The notes under the pieces: model-generated
The model's database searches: none
Seen by the model: the letters and a program-made list of their open reading frames with translations, nothing else
What the model was told of the DNA's origin: nothing
Source: Sva-07 sp031426215
GTDB lineage: Bacteria; Actinomycetota; Acidimicrobiia; Acidimicrobiales; Ilumatobacteraceae
DNA: 64,000 nt
Direction: 5' to 3'
Assembly: GCA_031426215.1 (NCBI GenBank)
Contig: JANPKU010000033.1
Coordinates: forward strand, 1 to 64,000
Program-made: the position numbers and the translations under genes
In this document: one piece after another, positions 8,460-15,774 of the stretch
How the letters are laid out: each line of letters begins with the position of its first letter
Position numbering within the stretch: the stretch's first letter is position 1

Positions 8460-9383
8460 TCAGAGGCGGCGGATGTCGGGGTTGAACGAACGGGGACCAC
8501 GTCTCGGCACCGCCACGCCCACGGTGTAGAGCAGGCGGATGATGCGTTGACGATGCCCCGCCCACGGGGCGAGATGGCGACACATGACCTCGTCGCCACC
8601 CTCGTCCGCCGGCAGGCGACGGGCGTCGCCGGTGAAGGCGAAGTTGACCATCGTCGGCAGGCCGTAATCTCGCAACACGACTGTGTCCGGGTCGCCGTGC
8701 GTGGCCGTGATCACCGACGTGGCCGTCCACTGACCGAGGCCAGGGAGTGCCGAGAGTCGGACACGCGCATCCTCTGGCGTCATCGTCGCTGCTTCTTCAA
8801 GTCGGTTCGCTCGACGAGCGGCGAGCAGGATCGCGTCAGCGCGTCGGCGTTCGACGTTGAAGCGATGAAGGTCGACGTAGGACTTCGACGCGACGATCTC
8901 CGGCGTCGGCGGCAGTCGGAGATCCAACGGGCCCGGCGCCGACGCACCCCACTCGAAAACGATGCGGGCCCAGCTCTTGACGGCCTCCTCGGTGGTCACC
9001 CGCTGGCCGAGCAACACGAGGAGCAGCTCCTGCCAGATCATCCCGCAAGCCGGTAGCCGGATTCCGGGGTGGCGACGGGCCCACTCGGCAATCTTCGGGT
9101 GCAACGTCGTGTCGAAGCCATCGAGGTCATCGTGCAGCCCCACCCAGTGCGGGGCCCGATCGATCAGCCAGTCGGCGCCGCTCCCCCACGCCTCGGCCAC
9201 CGTCGTGCCGGCACGGTCCCAACTCAACAACATGGTGCCGGGACCCTGCGGGGTCAACACCGCCTTCGCGAAGCTGTTCGACGTCCAGCGCGTGGTCGGG
9301 TCGCGCGGGTACACACCGATCGGCTTCATCGTGGCCCGCAGGTCGATGTCGCCGGTCTGCAGGGTTCGGCTTGCGGTCACCAC
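8460..9383 (-). CDS. HhH-GPD DNA glycosylase, AlkA-like
   Basis: A 307-residue member of the DNA-3-methyladenine glycosylase II-like group that removes alkylated bases in base excision repair. The helix-hairpin-helix is LPGLGQWTATSV (about residues 213-224), followed by a Gly/Asp-rich segment whose Asp (VVLRDYGLP) is in the expected place for the catalytic residue. The N-terminal domain (TPQGPGTMLLSW, AWGSGADWLI) matches the actinobacterial subfamily. The start is one of two adjacent GTG codons. The gene stands alone, close to the next minus-strand gene. Confidence 0.8.
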   Translation of the reverse strand: MVTASRTLQTGDIDLRATMKPIGVYPRDPTTRWTSNSFAKAVLTPQGPGTMLLSWDRAGTTVAEAWGSGADWLIDRAPHWVGLHDDLDGFDTTLHPKIAEWARRHPGIRLPACGMIWQELLLVLLGQRVTTEEAVKSWARIVFEWGASAPGPLDLRLPPTPEIVASKSYVDLHRFNVERRRADAILLAARRANRLEEAATMTPEDARVRLSALPGLGQWTATSVITATHGDPDTVVLRDYGLPTMVNFAFTGDARRLPADEGGDEVMCRHLAPWAGHRQRIIRLLYTVGVAVPRRGPRSFNPDIRRL

Positions 9384-9396
9384 GGCCGCCGAGAAT

Positions 9397-9921
9397 TCAG
9401 GCGCCGACGAGGGGGCGCCAGTCGGCGGGGTAGGCGGTCGCGACCTGTGCCGGCGTCATCCGCAAGGTGGCCTCGGGTGGCAGATCGGCAACCGCTCGCG
9501 CCTCCATGTAGTGATGGCCGACGAGCCGGAGCCCTTCGAACATCGTGCGTCGCAGCTCGACCAGCTCAGCCGGCGGATTCTCGTCGTAGAACCCCCAGAT
9601 CGTGAACGCGATCGTGAGGTCGTGCACCACGGGTGCACGCGAGAAGATCGAGGCACGACGCAGCGCCACGCCGAGACAACCGCGGATCGCATCGTCGAGA
9701 TTCTCGCCCGGTTGCAGCTGCACCTTGGGCCGGAGCTGCGCAGCGATGCGCAGCGCGAATCCCTGGTCGGGGCCCTGGTCACCGAGACGAGGGCCCTCCG
9801 GCTGGGACCCCTCGATTTCACCGGGTCGGTCTGGTGCCCACGCATCGGGAACGTGATCGGGCGACTCGTAGTAGCGCGGGCGATCGGTGGGAGGAACCGG
9901 GCTGAAACGAGGGGCGGACAT
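9397..9921 (-). CDS. conserved hypothetical protein
   Basis: A 174-residue protein. The first ~50 residues are Pro- and charge-rich and probably disordered (PRYYESPDHVPDAW). The rest is an alpha-helical domain with a hydrophobic segment around 105-115 and HHYMEARAVADLPP. I recognise no function. It lies directly upstream of the DNA glycosylase gene (13-bp gap), so the two are probably co-transcribed, and directly downstream of cimA. Confidence 0.7.
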   Translation of the reverse strand: MSAPRFSPVPPTDRPRYYESPDHVPDAWAPDRPGEIEGSQPEGPRLGDQGPDQGFALRIAAQLRPKVQLQPGENLDDAIRGCLGVALRRASIFSRAPVVHDLTIAFTIWGFYDENPPAELVELRRTMFEGLRLVGHHYMEARAVADLPPEATLRMTPAQVATAYPADWRPLVGA

Positions 9922-9957
9922 CGATGTCCTTTCTATCAGCCGTCGTCCGGTCGGCCG

Positions 9958-11559
9958 TCAGCTCGTTCGAGCGCCGACACGCAGCGAATGGTGAAGCAGG
10001 CCGTAGACGAGACTGTCCTCGAGCGCACGCCACGACGCCTCGATGATGTTCGGGCTCACGCCGATGGTCGTCCAGTCGCGGGTTCCGTCGGTGGCCGACA
10101 GCAGCACGCGGGTGGTCGACCCGGTTGCACTGGCGCCGTCGAGAATGCGCACCTTGTAGTCCGTGAGATGGATGTCAGCGAGCTCGGGCAGCATCGCACC
10201 CACCGCCTTGCGCAGCGCCGTGTCGATGGCGTTGACCGGACCGTTGCCCTCGGCGATCCACACGCGACGTTCGGCGTCATCACCCTCGCCGACCCACACC
10301 TTCACCGTCGCCTCGGTCGAGAACTCACCGCCCGGCAACTCGTCGGTGATCACTCGCATCGACTCGACCCGGAAGAACTCGGGCACCTGACCCGTCGCGC
10401 GACGCATCAGCAATTCGAGCGACGCATCCGCCGCCTCGAAGTGGTATCCCTCGTGCGCGAGGCGCGTCAGGTCGTCGACCACCTCGTTGATCGCGGCACC
10501 GTCGAGTTCGATCCCGATCTCGGCGGCCTTCATCTGGATCGTCGCCCGGCCCGCCATCTCGGACACGACGAAGCGCGTCCCGTTCCCGACCAGTTCGGGA
10601 TCGACGTGCTCGTAGGCGTCCTTCGCTCGCACGATCGCCGACACGTGCAGGCCGGCCTTGTGGGCGAAGGCGGAGGAACCGACGTACGGGGCCTGCGGAT
10701 TGACCGCACGGTTCAACGTCTCGGCGACGTGATGGCTCACTGCGGTGAGCCGCTCGATGCGGCCGTCGGGCAGGCAGGTGTAGCCGAGCTTGAGCTGGAG
10801 GTTCGGGATCACCGTGGTGAGGTTCGTGTTGCCGGTGCGTTCGCCGAGACCGTTGAGCGTTCCTTGCACATGGCCGGCGCCGGCTTCGACTGCCGCCATC
10901 GAGTTGGCGACCGCGCATCCGGTGTCGTCATGACAGTGGATCCCGATGATTGCGTCGTCGCCGACATGAGTTCGTACGTCGTTGACGATCCGGTACACCT
11001 CGCTCGGCAAGGTGCCGCCGTTGGTGTCACAGAGGACGAGGTGGCTCGCTCCGTTCACGACTGCAGCCTCGATCGCCCGCAGCGAGAACTCCGGGTTGGC
11101 CTTGTAGCCGTCGAAGAAGTGCTCGAGATCGACCAGCACCATGCGGCCCTGGCCGGTGAGGTACTCGACCGAGTCGGCGATCATCGCCGCTCCTTCGTCG
11201 AGAGTGGTCTGCAACGCTTCGACGACCTGGTATTCGGAACTCTTCGCGACGATGCAGACCGCAGAGGTGTTGGCCTCGATCAGGTTGCGCAACGTCGCGT
11301 CGTCGTCGACCTTGCCACGGGGCCGTCGCGTGGAGCCGAACGCCACCAGCGTCGAGGTCGACAGGTGGAGCTCCTGTTGGGCACGGGCGAAGAACTCGAT
11401 GTCCTTCGGGTTGGCGCCGGGCCAACCACCTTCGATGAAGTGCACGCCAAGCAGGTCGAGCTGCTCGGCAATGCGCAGCTTGTCGTCGACCGTCGCCGAG
11501 ACGCCCTCGACCTGGAGGCCGTCTCGTAATGTCGTGTCGAAGATCTCGATGTGTCCCAT
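9958..11559 (-). CDS. cimA: citramalate synthase
   Basis: A 533-residue member of the LeuA/HMG-lyase-like family. It should condense pyruvate and acetyl-CoA to (R)-citramalate, the threonine-independent entry to isoleucine. N-terminal TIM barrel: FDTTLRDGLQ, the metal-ligand motif GIHCHDDTGCA and NGLGERTGNTNL. C-terminal LeuA-type allosteric domain: from about residue 390, ending TTIGVSPNIIEASW. The ATG at 11559 has a GGGAG site 7 nt upstream and is preferred over a start about 96 nt further up, which would run through the attenuator hairpins. An Ile-rich leader peptide upstream supports a role in isoleucine rather than leucine synthesis. Confidence 0.92.
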   Translation of the reverse strand: MGHIEIFDTTLRDGLQVEGVSATVDDKLRIAEQLDLLGVHFIEGGWPGANPKDIEFFARAQQELHLSTSTLVAFGSTRRPRGKVDDDATLRNLIEANTSAVCIVAKSSEYQVVEALQTTLDEGAAMIADSVEYLTGQGRMVLVDLEHFFDGYKANPEFSLRAIEAAVVNGASHLVLCDTNGGTLPSEVYRIVNDVRTHVGDDAIIGIHCHDDTGCAVANSMAAVEAGAGHVQGTLNGLGERTGNTNLTTVIPNLQLKLGYTCLPDGRIERLTAVSHHVAETLNRAVNPQAPYVGSSAFAHKAGLHVSAIVRAKDAYEHVDPELVGNGTRFVVSEMAGRATIQMKAAEIGIELDGAAINEVVDDLTRLAHEGYHFEAADASLELLMRRATGQVPEFFRVESMRVITDELPGGEFSTEATVKVWVGEGDDAERRVWIAEGNGPVNAIDTALRKAVGAMLPELADIHLTDYKVRILDGASATGSTTRVLLSATDGTRDWTTIGVSPNIIEASWRALEDSLVYGLLHHSLRVGARTS

Positions 11560-11581
11560 GAAATGCTCCCGAGAACCGAAA

Positions 11582-11630
11582 GAGCCGCCCGATGGGCGGC
11601 TCGACGAACACGTGGGGGTGCCACGTGTTC
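11582..11630 (-). terminator. attenuator hairpins upstream of cimA
   Basis: Two perfect stems lie between the leader stop codon and cimA. The first (11606-11630) pairs GAACACGTGG with CCACGTGTTC around a 5-nt loop and starts at the leader TAG. The second (11582-11602) pairs GAGCCGCCC with GGGCGGCTC around a 3-nt loop, followed by TTTCGGTTCT, as an intrinsic terminator. The leader start holds GACGAACA, complementary to TGTTCGTC at the base of the first stem, giving a mutually exclusive pairing. This is the arrangement expected for ribosome-mediated attenuation. Confidence 0.8.
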
Positions 11631-11671
11631 TACAGAATGATGATGATGGCGGCAAGCTGATTGTTCGTCAT
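11630..11671 (-). CDS. Ile-rich leader peptide of cimA (attenuation)
   Basis: A 13-codon frame encoding MTNNQLAAIIIIL, with four consecutive Ile codons (ATC ATC ATC ATT), then Leu and TAG. It lies directly ahead of two hairpins and cimA. When charged tRNA-Ile is scarce the ribosome should stall on the Ile run and alter hairpin choice, allowing transcription into cimA. No ribosome binding site is visible; the ATG lies 8 nt after a TTCAAT -10 box, so the RNA may be leaderless. The coding call rests on the Ile run and the hairpins. Confidence 0.8.
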   Translation of the reverse strand: MTNNQLAAIIIIL

Positions 11672-11679
11672 CGAGCACC

Positions 11680-11708
11680 ATTGAACCCCGTTGTTGCTTC
11701 GGATGCAA
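11680..11708 (-). promoter_or_regulatory. promoter for the cimA leader
   Basis: On the minus strand TTGCAT (11703-11708) and TTCAAT (11680-11685) are spaced 17 bp apart. The leader ATG starts 8 nt beyond the -10 box, about where transcription should begin. Confidence 0.55.
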
Positions 11709-11854
11709 TCAACGGGCCATGAATACGGTGCCGGAATCGTCGTGATCTGTGCACATCGTTGTGCATGGACGGTGGGCAACAGGTGGACGACACCAGGTTT
11801 CCTGGGGGTAACGAGAAAGTTCCGGGGATAACCCTGTGAATTCGAAAATAGCCC

Positions 11855-11883
11855 TTGACCTGGGGTTTTGCAGCGTCTTAACT
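11855..11883 (+). promoter_or_regulatory. promoter-like element of the large RNA
   Basis: TTGACC (11855-11860) and TTAACT (11878-11883) with a 17-bp spacer on the plus strand, divergent from the cimA promoter. The -35 is strong and the -10 is imperfect. No protein gene follows for more than 5 kb on this strand, so it would serve the structured RNA. Confidence 0.45.
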
Positions 11884-11889
11884 GACACT

Positions 11890-12622
11890 CGTTCCGGAGA
11901 GCGCAACGCCAACCGGGGCGGTGAGGAGGGGGCTTCGGCCCAGCCCACACCGCTCACGAGACGACAGCGGAATCGGAGCACGGACAGTGTTCACGGCCAC
12001 CTCGGACCGGGCTGACGGACTCCTTCGGGAGCGAGACGGCAACGACGAGTCGGCGAACGTCACGGGAGACCGAGGCGGGCGTCGGGTCAGACCGGACCGA
12101 CGATCACCCTCGGGTGGTCTCGGAAACGGAGACCTGCAGGAGCATTCGGAGGGAACGGGGCAACCTGTGACCGCTGGATGGTTCGGCGAAGCAACCGGGC
12201 ACGCTCGGCGCCTTCGGGCACCGGGTGGATCTGCCACCTTCGGGCGGTGGGTCCCACGTCGACTTCGAGTGCACTTCGGTGCACCCGCTGACGACGTGCG
12301 GCAACGGTGTTGTGGTCGAGGAACCGAACGAACTGTGGCCACCCCAACTGGACGCAGCGACATCGGTTCCGATTGGCGTCACGACCGAAGGCACGGGCAA
12401 CCGGGTCAGCGTGAACGGGCGCCAACGGGTTCGAGGCCGGGGAACCGGTGTCGAGTCCGAACGCGGCATCGCCCGCCACGCCGCAAGGCGAGACGGGCGA
12501 TGTGAACAGGTCGAGACGCAGGTTAACGCCCGTCGATCGACCAGTGGTGGACCTGTCCACTCGAGCTGCCCCGGAAGGTGCGAAGGCGAAAGCCGGAGTG
12601 CCGACCGGGGCGCTTTCGTTTT
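11890..12622 (+). ncRNA. candidate large structured non-coding RNA (~730 nt)
   Basis: This stretch has no convincing protein frame on either strand but is dense in perfect hairpins. GGGC-TTCG-GCCC (11930-11941) sits inside GCGGTG/CACCGC. CTCC-TTCG-GGAG is at 12020-12031. GATCACC-CTCG-GGTGGTC is at 12102-12119. CCACC/GGTGG is at 12234-12250. GTGCAC-TTCG-GTGCAC (12269-12284) sits inside CACGTC/GACGTG. CATCGCCCG/CGGGCGATG (12467-12502) encloses GCC-GCAA-GGC. GTGGA-CCTG-TCCAC is at 12547-12560. UUCG and GNRA tetraloops recur. A promoter-like element precedes it and a terminator ends it. I see no signature of RNase P RNA, tmRNA, SRP RNA or a group I/II intron. The ends are estimates. Confidence 0.6.
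12564..12622 (+). terminator. terminator of the large RNA
   Basis: AGC-T-GCCCCGG (12564-12574) pairs with CCGGGGC-GCT (12605-12614), enclosing a GGC-GAAA-GCC hairpin. It is followed by TTTCGTTTT. The polarity matches plus-strand transcription. Confidence 0.65.
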
Positions 12623-12633
12623 CCCCGACAAGG

Positions 12634-12686
12634 CCGAAATTGTCCGGATTCGTGACGCTCACCGTCACGATCGCGGACAGTTTTCG
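12634..12686. repeat. 53-bp imperfect palindrome, copy 1
   Basis: A 53-bp near-palindrome starting CCGAAATTGTCC and ending in GGACAGTTTTCG, with CGTGACG...CGTCACG near the centre. It lies just past the 3' end of the LLM oxidoreductase gene. It matches the perfect 53-bp palindrome at 13688-13740 in length and in most positions. Possible terminator or REP-like element. Confidence 0.7.
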
Positions 12687-12708
12687 ATGAATCAGCGTTC
12701 GAGGAGGG

Positions 12709-13659
12709 TCAGCGGACGGCAGCAGCGAGGCGGACGACGTGCGCGAGATCCTCGCGAGCGAGTTCCACGGAAGGTCCGGGGAAGAACGCAATGTCGTCGG
12801 CGCCGGCGTCGGCGAGCGCTTCGGCGTGGTGAACAGCGTCGTCGAACGTGCCGATGGCGCCGAGTTCGATCCACCAGCCGGCGGGCATGTCGGTGATTCC
12901 GTCGACGCCGCGCTCGCGAAATCGCTGCTGGATCTCGTCGATGTGGGGATGCGCGAGCACCGCCGGACGACCAGCATCGAGCAAGCCGGCCACGAACGGA
13001 GCCATGATCCGATGCGCAGTGGCGGCGTCGTCGTGGATTCCCAACGCGGTGAAAACGGACACACGGAACGGCTCGGGATCTCCAGCCGCGCTGAGCGCGT
13101 GGCGGACGTAGGTCGGCCCGGCGCCCTCGGCGAGCACGACGCCGTCGGCGACGCGTCCTGCGAGCGCCAACGACTTCGGCCCGCTCACACCGGCGAGCAA
13201 CGGGGGCACCACGGCCGGAGGCGAGTCGAGCGCGACACCGCGCAGGTTCACCTCACGCCCATCGAAGGTGACCGTGTCGCCGGACAGGAGTTGGCGAACG
13301 GTGGTGAATACTTCCTCGAGCGTGGTGAGCGGCGACGCGGTACGCGCACCCATCTGCTCCATCCACTCCTGCACACCATGACCGATTCCTGCCAGCACCC
13401 GACCGGGGGCCAGGTTGGCGAGCGTTGCCAACTCCATCGCCGTGATCGCCGGATTGCGCGCGACTGCCGGCAGGATCCCGAGGCCGACCGTCAACCGTTC
13501 GGTCCGAGCGAGCGCTGTGGCCGCCAGGCTGATCCCGGCGGTGTAGAAGCAGTCCTCGATCACCCAGAGTTGATCGACGCCGGCGGTCTCCAGGACCTCG
13601 GCGACCTCCACGATGAACGGCGCTGGCAGCGACCGATCGAAACACATCCCGACCTGCAT
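12709..13659 (-). CDS. LLM-class flavin/F420-dependent oxidoreductase
   Basis: A 316-residue luciferase-like TIM-barrel protein close to F420-dependent methylene-tetrahydromethanopterin reductase-like enzymes (MQVGMCFDR start, VGLGILPAVARNP, APGRVLAGIGHG, PPLLAGVSGPKSLALAGRVADG). The family transfers hydride from F420H2 or FMNH2 to diverse substrates; the substrate here is unknown. The gene stands alone between two related palindromes, which lie just beyond its 3' end and just before its start. Confidence 0.85.
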   Translation of the reverse strand: MQVGMCFDRSLPAPFIVEVAEVLETAGVDQLWVIEDCFYTAGISLAATALARTERLTVGLGILPAVARNPAITAMELATLANLAPGRVLAGIGHGVQEWMEQMGARTASPLTTLEEVFTTVRQLLSGDTVTFDGREVNLRGVALDSPPAVVPPLLAGVSGPKSLALAGRVADGVVLAEGAGPTYVRHALSAAGDPEPFRVSVFTALGIHDDAATAHRIMAPFVAGLLDAGRPAVLAHPHIDEIQQRFRERGVDGITDMPAGWWIELGAIGTFDDAVHHAEALADAGADDIAFFPGPSVELAREDLAHVVRLAAAVR

Positions 13660-13687
13660 GACGCGAACCGTACTCGCCCGCTGTCAG

Positions 13688-13740
13688 CCGAAATTGCCCC
13701 CGATCGTGACGGTGACCGTCACGATCGGGGGCAATTTCGG
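13688..13740. repeat. 53-bp perfect palindrome, copy 2
   Basis: Two 26-bp arms around a single central base form a perfect inverted repeat (CCGAAATTGCCCCCGATCG... to ...CGGGGGCAATTTCGG). It lies between the 3' end of ilvE and the start of the LLM gene, so it could terminate ilvE; no T-run follows. The related copy is at 12634-12686. Confidence 0.85.
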
Positions 13741-13759
13741 TGGGGTTCGGAGGTGGGGT

Positions 13760-14677
13760 TCAGGATGCGTGTTCGCACCAGTGGGCGTAGCGGGGATCCT
13801 TGCCGCGGATGGCCTGGTGGTACGTCTCGGCGATTGCGCTCGTCATCGGGCCGGGGCACGGGATGTTTCGATCGTCGACGGAGTTGATCGAACTGACCTC
13901 GGCGGCGGTGCCGCACACGAACGCTTCCTCGGCGATGTAGAGATCGCTGCGAGCGAGATTGTCGACGACGACCTCGAATCCGAGATCGGCGGCGATGGTC
14001 GACACCGAGTTCTGCGTGATGCCCTCGAGCGCGCCGGCCGACAGCGGCGGCGTGAGCAGTTTGCCGTGGCGGGCGACGAAGATGTTCTCGCCGGTGCACT
14101 CGGCGACCAGACCGTTCGGAGCGAGCATGATCGCCTCGTCGTAACCGGCCTTGAGCGCCTCGACCTTCGCCAGCGACGAGTTCACGTAGTTGCCGGTGGT
14201 CTTCGACGCCGGCGGCATGGTGTTGTGGTCGTGGCGGGTCCACGACGAGATCTTCATGCGCACGCCCTTCTCGACCGCGTCGTCGCCGAGATAGGCGCCC
14301 CACGGCCAGCAGGCGATCGACACGTCGACCGTGCACGGCAGGGTGTTGAGCCCCATCTCGCCGTAGCCGTAATACGCGATCGGGCGGATGTAGCACGCCT
14401 CGAGGCCGGTCGACGCAACGGTCTCCTTCGTGGCGGTCACCAACTCGTCGACCGTGTACGGGATCTCCATCCCCATGATCTGCGCCGAGCTGAACAGGCG
14501 CTTGATGTGATCGGTGAGGCGGAACACGGCCGGACCGTCGGCGGTGTCGTACGCGCGGATGCCCTCGAACACGCCGGTGCCGTAGTGCAGCGTGTGGGTG
14601 AGCACGTGGACCTGGGCCTTGTCCCAATCGACGAGCTCGCCGTTCATCCAGATCTTCGGGGTCGGTGTGATGGGCAT
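13760..14677 (-). CDS. ilvE: branched-chain amino acid aminotransferase
   Basis: A 305-residue fold-type IV PLP aminotransferase that makes the last step of Ile, Leu and Val synthesis, using glutamate as amino donor. Recognisable are HYGTGVFEGIRAY near residue 32-44, the PLP Lys in PPASKTTGNY (about residue 158) and ECTGENIFV and CGTAAEV in the cofactor-binding half. Length is usual for the family. It starts 5 bp after leuB, so the two form an operon; the palindrome at 13688-13740 follows it. Confidence 0.94.
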   Translation of the reverse strand: MPITPTPKIWMNGELVDWDKAQVHVLTHTLHYGTGVFEGIRAYDTADGPAVFRLTDHIKRLFSSAQIMGMEIPYTVDELVTATKETVASTGLEACYIRPIAYYGYGEMGLNTLPCTVDVSIACWPWGAYLGDDAVEKGVRMKISSWTRHDHNTMPPASKTTGNYVNSSLAKVEALKAGYDEAIMLAPNGLVAECTGENIFVARHGKLLTPPLSAGALEGITQNSVSTIAADLGFEVVVDNLARSDLYIAEEAFVCGTAAEVSSINSVDDRNIPCPGPMTSAIAETYHQAIRGKDPRYAHWCEHAS

Positions 14678-14682
14678 GTCCG

Positions 14683-15675
14683 TCAGTGTCCCACGCGGGC
14701 GGCGATGATGTCACCGACGTCGGTGGTGCTGCCGGTGACAGGATCGGCGCAGGCCACACGAATGCGTTCGGCCGCAGCGTCTTCGCCGAGGAAGTCGAGC
14801 ATGAGCGCAGCGCTCAGGATGGCGGCGGTGGGATTCGCCTTGTTCTGTCCGGCGATGTCGGGTGCCGATCCGTGGACCGGCTCGAACATGGAGGGGCCGG
14901 TGCGCGCCGGGTTGAGGTTGGCGGACGAGGCGAGACCGATGCCGCCCGACACGGCACCACCCAGGTCGGTGAGGATGTCGCCGAACAGGTTGTCGGTGAC
15001 GATGACGTCGTAGCGGTGAGGGTCCTGCACGAAGTAGATGCACGCGGCGTCGACGTGGTTGTAGGCGGTGGTGATCGAGGGGAACTCGGCGGCGACCTCG
15101 TTGAACGTGCGCTCCCAGAGGCTGCCCGCAAAGGTGAGCACGTTGGTCTTGTGGACGAGCGTCAGGTGTTGGCGGGGTCGGGTGGCCGCCAACTCGAATG
15201 CGTAGCGGATGCAGCGCTCGACACCGAGCCGCGTGTTGACCGAGCCTTGCGTGGCCACCTCGTTCGGGGTGCCGACACGAAGCGCGCCACCTTCACCGAC
15301 GTAGGGGCCCTCGGTGTTCTCACGGATCACCACGAAGTCGTGCGGGGTGTCGCCACCGGGCGCAGTCCCGAGGAACGGCCGTTGATTGATGTACAGGTCG
15401 AGGTCGAAGCGCATCTTGAGCAACAGACCGCGCTCGATCACCCCCGGCGCCACCTCAGGTGTGCCGACGGCGCCGAGCAGGATGCAGTCGAACGCCCGCA
15501 GCTCGTCGAGCGTGGCATCGGAGAGGATTTCACCGTCGCGCAGGTATCGCTGACCGCCGAGGTCGAACTCGGTGGTGGCGATGTCGACTCCGGCGGCACG
15601 GACGACCTTGATGGCCTCGGCCGTCACGTCGGGTCCGATCCCATCCCCGCCGATCACTGCGATGTTGTGCGTCAT
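14683..15675 (-). CDS. leuB: 3-isopropylmalate dehydrogenase
   Basis: A 330-residue NAD-dependent decarboxylating dehydrogenase of the third step of leucine synthesis. Family marks: IAVIGGDGIGPDV at the N-terminus, the substrate Arg-containing segment MRFDLDLYINQRP, VIRENTEGPYVGEGG, the catalytic Lys in LVHKTNVL and the metal-binding VTDNLFGDILTDLGG, ending with EPVHGSAPDIAGQNKANP. It leads the leuB-ilvE operon. Its upstream region carries three copies of a 12-bp direct repeat. Confidence 0.95.
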   Translation of the reverse strand: MTHNIAVIGGDGIGPDVTAEAIKVVRAAGVDIATTEFDLGGQRYLRDGEILSDATLDELRAFDCILLGAVGTPEVAPGVIERGLLLKMRFDLDLYINQRPFLGTAPGGDTPHDFVVIRENTEGPYVGEGGALRVGTPNEVATQGSVNTRLGVERCIRYAFELAATRPRQHLTLVHKTNVLTFAGSLWERTFNEVAAEFPSITTAYNHVDAACIYFVQDPHRYDVIVTDNLFGDILTDLGGAVSGGIGLASSANLNPARTGPSMFEPVHGSAPDIAGQNKANPTAAILSAALMLDFLGEDAAAERIRVACADPVTGSTTDVGDIIAARVGH

Positions 15676-15680
15676 GAGCA

Positions 15681-15763
15681 GCGAGCCTATGAGGCGAGCG
15701 GAGGCGAGCCTATGAGGACGCCGCCAGGCGCCCCCAAGGGTGAGCCGAGCAGCGAGCCTATGA
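15681..15763. repeat. three copies of a 12-bp direct repeat upstream of leuB
   Basis: GCGAGCCTATGA occurs at 15681, 15704 and 15752 in the 99-bp gap between leuB and the preceding secreted-protein gene. On the leuB strand each reads TCATAGGCTCGC. Irregular spacing (23 and 48 bp) argues against simple polymerase slippage. It could be a regulatory cluster or a decayed duplication. Confidence 0.6.
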
Positions 15764-15774
15764 ACTCCGCCGGG

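Noticed and set aside
8962..11529. 855-codon plus-strand open frame
   Set aside because: It lies antisense to the glycosylase, small conserved protein and cimA genes, has Arg/Gly/His-rich composition typical of a shadow of GC-rich genes, and shows no domain.
12418..12445. tRNA T-arm-like GGGTTCGAGG
   Set aside because: The loop does not fit the T-loop consensus and no acceptor, D or anticodon arm surrounds it.
11921..12505. 194-codon plus-strand frame in the structured RNA region
   Set aside because: Arg/Gly-rich product without hydrophobic core or ribosome site; hairpins explain the sequence better.
11890..12622. RNase P RNA, tmRNA or SRP RNA
   Set aside because: The universal RNase P block (GAGGAAAGTCC-like), the tmRNA tRNA-like ends and the SRP tetraloop core are not visible.
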